6,216 nucleotides of DNA from Methanobacteriota archaeon (GTDB lineage Archaea > Thermoplasmatota > Poseidoniia > Poseidoniales > Poseidoniaceae): NCBI GenBank assembly GCA_002694585.1, contig NZMM01000085.1, positions 1-6,216 of the forward strand, in the 5' to 3' direction. Position numbers and translations under genes: made by a program. The notes below the pieces were generated by a model that saw nothing but the letters and a program-made list of their open reading frames with translations, was not told the DNA's origin and did no database searches. Numbering within the stretch: position 1 is the stretch's first letter; each line of letters begins with the position of its first letter. This document shows positions 1 to 4,837 of this stretch, piece by piece.

Positions 1-111
1 ACGTTCGGACTTCTCGAAAACGCTGACTTTCACACCGGCTTTGGCCAGCAGGAGGCTTGCAGCCAAACCACCAGGTCCGGCACCGACAATGATGACGTGC
101 TGTTGTGACAT
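1..111 (-). CDS. FAD-dependent oxidoreductase, probable phytoene desaturase (CrtI-type), N-terminal fragment
   Basis: Only the first 37 codons are in the window; the gene continues beyond base 1. The protein starts MSQQHVIIVGAGPGGLAA and runs on to VSVFEKSER. This is a Rossmann beta-alpha-beta dinucleotide-binding fold with GxGxxG at residues 10-15 and an acidic residue (E34) at the end of the second strand to hold the FAD ribose. The GAGPGGLAA form followed by VFEK is typical of CrtI/CrtN/CrtD carotenoid desaturases, which insert double bonds into phytoene or related carotenoids using FAD. Other flavin amine-oxidase-fold enzymes cannot be excluded from so short a piece. The ATG at 111 is preferred because a TATA box lies 24 bases upstream with no ribosome binding site. 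An in-frame ATG at 162 would add 17 residues but lies upstream of that box. The gene is divergent from the CarF-like desaturase, whose bacterial relative acts in carotenoid regulation, which supports the carotenoid reading. Confidence 0.75.
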   Translation of the reverse strand, partial: MSQQHVIIVGAGPGGLAASLLLAKAGVKVSVFEKSER

Positions 112-132
112 CGATTTAACATCGGCATACTC

Positions 133-140
133 GGTATAAA
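133..140 (-). promoter_or_regulatory. Archaeal TATA box for the CrtI-like gene
   Basis: The minus strand reads TTTATACC. The last A of the TATA element (base 135) lies 24 bases upstream of the ATG at 111, so transcription would begin at or next to the start codon. No Shine-Dalgarno sequence precedes the ATG. Position and sequence match the boxes before the desaturase, ribA and photolyase genes. Confidence 0.65.
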
Positions 141-167
141 GGACCGTTTCTAGGCGTCCCATTTGTA

Positions 168-256
168 AGGTATATGAGAATGGAAAATATCTCTTAGAAC
201 CGCTCCTCTGATGGCCGATTCGGGATGCCGCTTATACCCTCAACCACAATATACCT
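168..256. promoter_or_regulatory. Two surplus TATACC-type boxes in inverted orientation
   Basis: AGGTATAT at 168-175 is matched by its inverted copy ATATACCT at 249-256. Neither copy sits 22-24 bases before a start codon, so neither is explained as a core promoter of the two flanking genes. The right copy ends three bases before the desaturase ATG at 260, over the expected transcription start. The left copy shares the nine bases GGTATATGA with the ribA promoter (4763-4771). They could be operator half-sites for a shared regulator, alternative TATA boxes, or chance matches in AT-rich spacer DNA. Confidence 0.3.
232..238 (+). promoter_or_regulatory. Archaeal TATA box for the CarF-like desaturase
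   Basis: TTATACC, with its last A at 236, lies 24 bases before the ATG at 260. This predicts a leaderless transcript. There is no purine-rich ribosome binding site in the 20 bases before the ATG. Confidence 0.65.
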
Positions 257-259
257 CGT

Positions 260-928
260 ATGTTCTTTGACCCAGTTTCGCTGGTTCCTGTCGGGCCTTG
301 GTGGTCGGTTCTTGTCCAAGCCATCGGTATCTATCTCCTTGTGGATTTCATTTCCGGCATTCTACATTGGTCCGAGGACCGGTACGGCTCGGAGACCACA
401 CCGCTGTTTGGAAACGCGATCAAGAAGAACATCCTCCACCACCACCGGCCGCGCCACATCACGCGGATCACCCTATGGGACGCGATGGGGACGACGGCGT
501 TCATCGCGTTGGGAATCTTTGCCGTTGGCACCCTGCTGGGTCTGTTCGGTTGGCAACTTTTGCTGCTCTCCCTGCTGGGGATGAACGTCAACACCGTGCA
601 CCGCTGGGCGCACTCCACGCCGAGGGATTTGCATTGGATGATTCGGGCCTTGCAGAAGGCTCGCGTCATACAGACCCCTCAGCATCACGCCCTCCACCAC
701 GGTTTGCCTCGCGTGACGCATTACTGCGCCTTCACGAATTGGATGAACCCGGTGTTGGAGCGGCTTCGCTTCTGGCGCGGTGCAGAGCGGTGCATCGCAA
801 CCTTGACCGGAATTCATCCGCGAGAAGACGATTCGCTGCCGGGTTCTGGCCCGACGCCGCAATGGGTCCTCGAACTTGACCAGAAGTTCAAACCCTCAGC
901 TCGGGAGCGGCGCGCCGCCGAGGCGTGA
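260..928 (+). CDS. CarF/TMEM189/FAD4-family membrane lipid desaturase
   Basis: A 222-residue, histidine-rich membrane protein matching the lipid desaturase family (Kua/TMEM189 domain). Known members include human PEDS1 and Myxococcus CarF, which make the vinyl-ether bond of plasmalogens, and plant FAD4, which desaturates a fatty acid on phosphatidylglycerol. Seen here: a hydrophobic segment at about 15-35 ending in ILHWSED (H36); HHHRPRHITR with H60-H62 and H66; two hydrophobic stretches at about 78-112; NTVHRWAH (H114, H118); QHHALHH (H142, H143, H146, H147); and THYCAFTNWMN (H154). These match the family's metal-binding histidine motifs in order and spacing, and should hold a di-iron centre at the membrane face. 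The length fits a full gene, and the frame has a stop at 209-211 with no earlier ATG. The family assignment is firm. The substrate is unknown and matters, because archaeal ether lipids are usually saturated isoprenoids. The last 33 bases overlap the end of the opposing kinase gene. Confidence 0.9.
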   Translation: MFFDPVSLVPVGPWWSVLVQAIGIYLLVDFISGILHWSEDRYGSETTPLFGNAIKKNILHHHRPRHITRITLWDAMGTTAFIALGIFAVGTLLGLFGWQLLLLSLLGMNVNTVHRWAHSTPRDLHWMIRALQKARVIQTPQHHALHHGLPRVTHYCAFTNWMNPVLERLRFWRGAERCIATLTGIHPREDDSLPGSGPTPQWVLELDQKFKPSARERRAAEA

Positions 929-2173
929 ACGCTGCTTGGTGGGGGCGAGGTCCACGCTGGCCTCGGGCATGATGGCCTTGAAGGCGTCCAGATGTGGGCC
1001 CATTGACGTGATCAAATCCACCTCGGGGTGGCTGCGGAGCACCATGCCGTCCATGTACATCAGCGAACGGATGATTGGAAATGCTTCTTCCCCGAAGGTA
1101 CACCCTGCCAGGACCGCGGTTCGAACGGTTTTCATCATCTGTTGGGTCAGGGACACCTCGCTGACGCTCGTGCCCACAAAGCCGTCGTACAGTTGGTGCA
1201 TGTCCCGCATGTAACGGTCTAATTTCGCACCCGTAGGAGGGGTCGCCGCCATGCCAAGCATGGCGAGGAAGGCCTCGTCTAGGTTGCCGCGGGCGAGGTG
1301 TTCGAAGAAGCCGAACAGCGCTGCACGCACGTGCTCTGGGGCTTCACAAATGGCTCCAGTGTCGATGAAAGTGTAAACGCCGTCCTCGTCCAACATTGCG
1401 TTCCCGGGGTGGAGGTCGCCGTGGAAGGTGCCCAAGCCGAACATGAAGGCTCCCTGGATTCGGAAGAGTTGGAGCAAATCGTCCCAGCCAAGGCTACCAT
1501 CGTCGATCCTGTCTTCGATGGAGGGCTCGCGAACGCGCTCGACCACCAACACCCGTTCGCTCGAGATGTCGGTGTGAATCTCCGGGAAGCGGAGCCGCTC
1601 AAGGGGGAAATCCTCCTTCACGCTCTCCATGGCTTCCTGCAAACGGATTTGCCCGAGCCGTTCGTTTCTGAGGTCCAACTCGTCGAGGGTGTAGGTTTCG
1701 ATGTGGTTCAACAAGGCCATTGGGTTCCCGACCTTCCTTAGGCGGGGTGAGAAGAACAACACTGCAGAAAGCCAGCGCTTCATGCGCGAAACGTCCTTGC
1801 GGAAAGGCTCCTCGAAATCGTCCTTGACGAACTTGATGACCACTTCACGTCCGTCGTGGAGGGTCGCGGCGTGGACTTGTCCGATGCTGGCAGCCGCCAT
1901 GGGTTCCTCCTCAATCGAGGCAAAGTGGTCGGCGAATCCCTCAGGGCAGTTCTTCGTCATCAGTCGCGAGAGTGGCGCTGCATGCTTAGTGTGGGTGCGT
2001 TGGTAGAGCCCTTGGAGCTCCAAGCAGCGCTCAGGTGGCAACAGGTCTGGGCGAAGCGCGAGGATTTGCCCGACTTTGACCGCGAGCAAGCCCATGCCCT
2101 TGATTCGCTCAAGGTCGATGGGTTTCCGACTCCTGACGGTCCACATGAAGCGGAGGAATGTCCCGAGACGCAT
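896..2173 (-). CDS. ABC1/AarF/UbiB-family atypical protein kinase-like ATPase
   Basis: A 425-residue member of the ABC1 (ADCK/UbiB) branch of the protein kinase-like fold. Family hallmarks are all visible: KVGQ at 33-36 (the KxGQ motif that covers the active site), the alanine-rich nucleotide loop AAASIGQVHAA at 93-103, the catalytic-type lysine K114 in VVIK, an ExD-type motif ELDLRNE at 165-171, HGDLHPGN at 251-258, and DTG at 271-273 in place of the kinase DFG. Relatives such as UbiB, COQ8 and plant ABC1K act on quinone or prenyl-lipid metabolism; ABC1K proteins are also linked to photo-oxidative stress. The true substrate is unknown. I see no strongly hydrophobic C-terminal helix pair of the kind found in bacterial UbiB, so membrane attachment is uncertain. 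It is the last gene of the minus-strand cluster, 41 bases after the TrmB-like gene. The ATG at 2173 is preceded only by a weak GTGATGG match. Confidence 0.88.
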   Translation of the reverse strand: MRLGTFLRFMWTVRSRKPIDLERIKGMGLLAVKVGQILALRPDLLPPERCLELQGLYQRTHTKHAAPLSRLMTKNCPEGFADHFASIEEEPMAAASIGQVHAATLHDGREVVIKFVKDDFEEPFRKDVSRMKRWLSAVLFFSPRLRKVGNPMALLNHIETYTLDELDLRNERLGQIRLQEAMESVKEDFPLERLRFPEIHTDISSERVLVVERVREPSIEDRIDDGSLGWDDLLQLFRIQGAFMFGLGTFHGDLHPGNAMLDEDGVYTFIDTGAICEAPEHVRAALFGFFEHLARGNLDEAFLAMLGMAATPPTGAKLDRYMRDMHQLYDGFVGTSVSEVSLTQQMMKTVRTAVLAGCTFGEEAFPIIRSLMYMDGMVLRSHPEVDLITSMGPHLDAFKAIMPEASVDLAPTKQRSRLGGAPLPS

Positions 2174-2194
2174 ACCATCACATCGAGATGTCCG

Positions 2195-2202
2195 TTAAGA
2201 AA
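2195..2202 (-). promoter_or_regulatory. Possible weak internal TATA box for the ABC1 kinase gene
   Basis: The minus strand reads TTTCTTAA in the 41-base gap after the TrmB-like gene. Its last A is 22 bases before the kinase ATG, the same spacing as at ribA. The sequence lacks the TATACC core of the other four boxes, so this may be chance. If real, it would allow the kinase to be made independently of the operon. Confidence 0.2.
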
Positions 2203-2214
2203 CGCCGTTCAGGC

Positions 2215-3591
2215 TCATGCCTCGGAACGGGTGAGCAGGTGGTACTGCCACAGGTCGTCGTGTGCACCTGTGCCCTCCTGCCGTCGAACGTCAACGTTGG
2301 AGCCGGGTGGGAAGCGTGTCATGAGGGCCCCTTCGATGATGCCATCGTCCATTTCCCACATCGGCAAAACGTCCTCGTCAACCGTGGGCGGGTGATGCAG
2401 TCCGACCTGGACGTGGAATTCTGGTTCGATGCCGTAGAGCAGCGTGCCAAGGCCTGCGTGTTCCCACCAGTCCATCATTTCGTCCAGGAACTCGATGTCG
2501 TTGTCGATCGACCGCAGGCTAAACGCCAGTTCGTGGCCGACCCTGTTCCCGACCTGGCGGAGCATACGGCCGATGTCAATCCCGAGCACTTTCAGGTTGG
2601 AGAGCCGTCCGTCGCTGAGGCTTTGCCGGGCTTGGTTGACGGTGTCACCTGCGGCAAAGAAGGCCTCGGGATCAAAGGGCGTGTCCTCCTCAGGGAGCTC
2701 ACCGTCGAAGCCCAACGCAGAGGTCAGTGACTCGAGGAAGGACCCTTCGCCGATGGTCAGGCGGAGCGGATCGTTGATTCGGTTCTCAGTGAAGCGCGCG
2801 ACCGCCAAGTCGAACGGAATGGCTTCTTCCCAGATGGCGTCGATGAGGTTCTCTTGCGAGACGGCGAAAGGCTCGGATTCGATCACGAGTGCTGCGTCTT
2901 CCTTGCCTCGCCCCACAGGGTTGGCCTCAAGGTTGAGGAACTGGATGACGTAGGATTGGTCTTGCAAGAAGCCGTTGGAGTCCAGCTCGTCCGCGTGTCG
3001 GATTTCGATGTCTGGATGGAGTTGATCATAGAAGCGGAGTGTTCTGGGTTCCAGTTGCGTGATGACCTGAACGACCACGCCACGAAGCGCCGCGGTGTTC
3101 ACGGATTCAAGGGCTTCAGAGCGGCACAAGTGCAAGATGCCGAACCGACCAAGAAGAAGTACGAGGCGCTCCTCGCTTTCCTCAGCCATGCGCTTGAGCC
3201 GTCGGTAAATGTGGACACGTTCCTTCAACACGGCGAACCGGGGTTCATCGCGCTCCCTGCGGATGGCTTCGAAGGAGGCTTCGTCGCTGGTTCCTTCGCT
3301 GAGCGCGTCGTAGCCCTCTTGCAGGCGATCCAACTGCGCGCGACGGGTTTCGATGATGTGGTGTACGGCCTCATCCACGCGGAGGCTGGAGAATTGCATC
3401 GGTCGGTCGGCCGTAGCCGTGACGATGCCCATCTCCTGAAGGCGTGAGAGACTGTTGTAGGCGTCGAGTCGGGTCGTATCGAGCTCCTTCGCCAACTCGC
3501 TGGCCTTCATCTTGGGGTTGCTTCCAAGCACCATGATGGAGCGCACTTCTCGCTCAGTGAGGCCTGCTTCGAGCAAGAGTTCGTTCCACAT
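2215..3591 (-). CDS. TrmB-family transcriptional regulator with an extra C-terminal domain
   Basis: A 458-residue protein. Residues 10-75 form a winged helix-turn-helix of the TrmB type: LTEREVRSIMVLG, then KASELAKELDTTRLDAYNSL, then LQEMGIV and a wing ending in RPMQFSSL. Residues 78-145 are charged and helical, probably the coiled-coil dimerisation linker. Residues 140-260 resemble the TrmB effector domain (LVLLLGRFGILHLC onward), the part that senses ligands such as sugars in known members. Residues 310-458 are additional. Their pattern (GIDIGRMLRQVGNRVGHELA, then a GLG turn, DDGIIEGAL and a final G-rich strand) suggests a V4R-like small-molecule domain lacking the usual cysteines; this is an inference. 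Its ATG overlaps the peroxiredoxin stop (TGATG) behind GGTGAGG, so translation is probably coupled. As the only regulator here it is a candidate controller of the neighbouring genes, but its ligand and targets are unknown. Confidence 0.82.
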   Translation of the reverse strand: MWNELLLEAGLTEREVRSIMVLGSNPKMKASELAKELDTTRLDAYNSLSRLQEMGIVTATADRPMQFSSLRVDEAVHHIIETRRAQLDRLQEGYDALSEGTSDEASFEAIRRERDEPRFAVLKERVHIYRRLKRMAEESEERLVLLLGRFGILHLCRSEALESVNTAALRGVVVQVITQLEPRTLRFYDQLHPDIEIRHADELDSNGFLQDQSYVIQFLNLEANPVGRGKEDAALVIESEPFAVSQENLIDAIWEEAIPFDLAVARFTENRINDPLRLTIGEGSFLESLTSALGFDGELPEEDTPFDPEAFFAAGDTVNQARQSLSDGRLSNLKVLGIDIGRMLRQVGNRVGHELAFSLRSIDNDIEFLDEMMDWWEHAGLGTLLYGIEPEFHVQVGLHHPPTVDEDVLPMWEMDDGIIEGALMTRFPPGSNVDVRRQEGTGAHDDLWQYHLLTRSEA

Positions 3592-4118
3592 CAGGCCTCA
3601 CCGCCCGTGACGCGGGTGAGGTCGCCAAGGATGCGAGCCACGTGCCTGCGGGGGCGGAACAGCCAGTCGTAGACGTAATGCACGGTGTCGTCGGGTCCGA
3701 TGAGGAACGAGGACTTGGCCGGGAAGCGGCCCAAGTGCATGGGGACGTTGAACGAGGTGGCGACGAGGCGATCTGGGTCCGACAAAATCGGGAACGGCAG
3801 ACCGCCTGTGAACCCTTCCTTGAACGTTCGATGGCTGTCGACGGAGTCGCGACCGATACCGACGACAGAACAGCCGGCAGAAACGAACAGGTCGTATTGT
3901 TCCTTGAAGGTCAGGCAACCTCGCTTGCACGTGGGGGAATTGTCCCTGCTGTAGAAGAAAATTAGGCGCCATGTTCCGTTGAGGGAGGAGGAGTCAAACA
4001 CGCTGCCGTCGTCAGCACTCAACTCAAACGCCGGTGCAGGCTGACCAATCATGTCTTTGGTCAACGCTGTCGCCTCTTTTTTTGTGAGGCTTGCAGCGGT
4101 TAAGATAGGTTCGCCCAT
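3591..4118 (-). CDS. Peroxiredoxin, BCP/AhpC-TSA type, with a diverged active site
   Basis: A 175-residue thioredoxin-fold peroxidase. MIGQPAPAFEL at 23-33 opens the domain, GTWRLIFFYSRDNSPTC carries the peroxidatic cysteine C64, and FPILSD (108-113) and SSFLIGPDD (136-144) are the usual later strands. It should reduce peroxides at C64 with electrons from a thioredoxin-like donor; C68 is a candidate resolving cysteine. Two differences from textbook BCP stand out: the cysteines are four residues apart rather than five, and the arginine before the FLI strand, which helps activate the cysteine, aligns with K135. There is no signal peptide, so it is cytoplasmic. The ATG at 4118 is chosen because AGGAGGT sits 8 bases upstream. 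A longer reading from 4208 would overlap ribA and adds a basic non-family stretch. It lies four bases after ribA and overlaps the regulator start by one base, so it sits in the middle of an operon. Confidence 0.87.
   Translation of the reverse strand: MGEPILTAASLTKKEATALTKDMIGQPAPAFELSADDGSVFDSSSLNGTWRLIFFYSRDNSPTCKRGCLTFKEQYDLFVSAGCSVVGIGRDSVDSHRTFKEGFTGGLPFPILSDPDRLVATSFNVPMHLGRFPAKSSFLIGPDDTVHYVYDWLFRPRRHVARILGDLTRVTGGEA
3596..3602 (-). promoter_or_regulatory. Ribosome binding site for the TrmB-like gene
   Basis: The minus strand reads GGTGAGG ending four bases before the ATG at 3591, inside the end of the peroxiredoxin gene. With the TGATG stop-start overlap it points to coupled translation. 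Confidence 0.55.
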
Positions 4119-4122
4119 ATGC

Positions 4123-4743
4123 TTAGACCTCCTGTGTCGACAAAAGATGCCCCATGCGCTCGGCCTTGGTCTCGAGGTAGCGGATGTTGTGCTTGCCCAG
4201 GCCAGCAAGATGTTGGATTCGATCTTCGACGTGAATGCCGTGTTCGCTGAGTCCTTTCCGCTTCAACGGATTGTTGGTCATGAGGCGAACCCGGCGGACG
4301 CCGAGCTCCTGCAGCATGGACGCGGCCATTTCGTAGGTGCGTGCATCGGCCGGTAGGCCCAGCGCCAGGTTCGCGTCAAGCGTGTCGTAACCAAGATCTT
4401 GCAGGTGGTAGGCTTGCACCTTGGCAAAGAGGCCAATCCCTCTGCCTTCTTGGCGCAAATACACGATCGCCCCGACGCCGGCTTCTTGGATGGTCCGCAT
4501 GGCCAGTTGCAACTGGGGGCCACAATCGCACTTGAGGCTTCCAAAAGCATCGCCCGTCAGGCATTCTGAGTGGATGCGCACGAGGGGGGCTTCGGCCGAG
4601 GTCAGGTCGCCGACCGTCAGGAGGGCGTGCTCCGCACCGTCCTTCGGGTCGACGAAGGCGTGCAAGTTGAACGTCCCGAACGCCGTGGGAAGCACCGCCT
4701 GTGCAGGCACGGTGTGGTTGCTTGGCTCAATGCTGATGGCCAT
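4123..4743 (-). CDS. ribA: GTP cyclohydrolase II (riboflavin synthesis)
   Basis: A 206-residue protein close to the length of stand-alone bacterial RibA (E. coli, 196). It opens the ring of GTP and releases formate and pyrophosphate to give the first pyrimidine intermediate of riboflavin, and so of FMN and FAD. Zinc ligands are C61, C72 and C74 in SECLTGDAFGSLKCDC. The family motifs LRQEGRGIGL (96-105), YHLQDLGYDTLDAN (112-125), the DxR segment at 133-135 (R135 matching the catalytic arginine), TNNPLK (156-161) and the C-terminal ETKAERMGHLL are all present. No RibB domain is fused. I start it at 4743, not at the in-frame ATG at 4761, because the TATA box lies 22 bases before 4743 but overlaps the space right next to 4761. 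It is first in the minus-strand operon and divergent from the photolyase gene, whose FAD it helps supply. Many archaea use the unrelated GTP cyclohydrolase III route, so a bacterial-type enzyme may reflect transfer. Confidence 0.95.
   Translation of the reverse strand: MAISIEPSNHTVPAQAVLPTAFGTFNLHAFVDPKDGAEHALLTVGDLTSAEAPLVRIHSECLTGDAFGSLKCDCGPQLQLAMRTIQEAGVGAIVYLRQEGRGIGLFAKVQAYHLQDLGYDTLDANLALGLPADARTYEMAASMLQELGVRRVRLMTNNPLKRKGLSEHGIHVEDRIQHLAGLGKHNIRYLETKAERMGHLLSTQEV
4127..4133 (-). promoter_or_regulatory. Strong Shine-Dalgarno site for the peroxiredoxin gene
   Basis: The minus strand reads AGGAGGT, an excellent match to the 16S rRNA tail, eight bases before the ATG at 4118. It lies in the last codons of ribA and fixes the peroxiredoxin start. 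Confidence 0.8.
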
Positions 4744-4762
4744 GATTGTTAGGAAGTGCATC

Positions 4763-4771
4763 GGTATATGA
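4763..4771 (-). promoter_or_regulatory. TATA box of the ribA operon
   Basis: The minus strand reads TCATATACC. Its last A (4765) is 22 bases before the ribA ATG at 4743, fitting a leaderless transcript. The same nine bases occur at 169-177 beside the CrtI-like gene. It is the inverted counterpart of the photolyase box 40 bases away. Confidence 0.6.
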
Positions 4772-4808
4772 AGCGTCGTTGCTCACCGCAGGACCCTGAA
4801 CGGTTCTT

Positions 4809-4816
4809 GATATACC
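4809..4816 (+). promoter_or_regulatory. TATA box of the photolyase gene
   Basis: GATATACC, with its last A at 4814, lies exactly 24 bases before the ATG at 4838. This supports that start over the in-frame ATG at 4853 and predicts a leaderless transcript. Confidence 0.65.
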
Positions 4817-4837
4817 ACCTGTCGCCCATGAAAATCG

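Noticed and set aside
112..162. Upstream in-frame ATG at 162 for the CrtI-like gene
   Set aside because: The well-placed TATA box at 133-140 lies inside that extension, and family members normally begin a few residues before the FAD-binding strand, as the 111 start does.
298..879. 193-codon plus-strand frame inside the desaturase gene
   Set aside because: Shifted-frame reading of a GC-rich gene; its protein is rich in R, P, H and A without family motifs, while the desaturase frame has a complete motif set.
2854..3447. 197-codon plus-strand frame opposite the TrmB-like gene
   Set aside because: Antisense reading of a clear regulator gene; no recognisable domain and no promoter in front of it.
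4077..4083. T-run on the plus strand as a possible archaeal terminator
   Set aside because: No plus-strand gene ends nearby; on the coding strand it encodes Lys-Lys inside the peroxiredoxin.
4119..4208. Longer peroxiredoxin start at 4208
   Set aside because: It overlaps ribA by 86 bases, adds a basic stretch unlike the family, and ignores the strong AGGAGGT placed for the ATG at 4118.
4744..4761. Longer ribA start at the ATG at 4761, adding six residues
   Set aside because: The TATA box at 4763-4771 is immediately next to this ATG, so a transcript from that box would begin downstream of it; the added residues also do not belong to the family.
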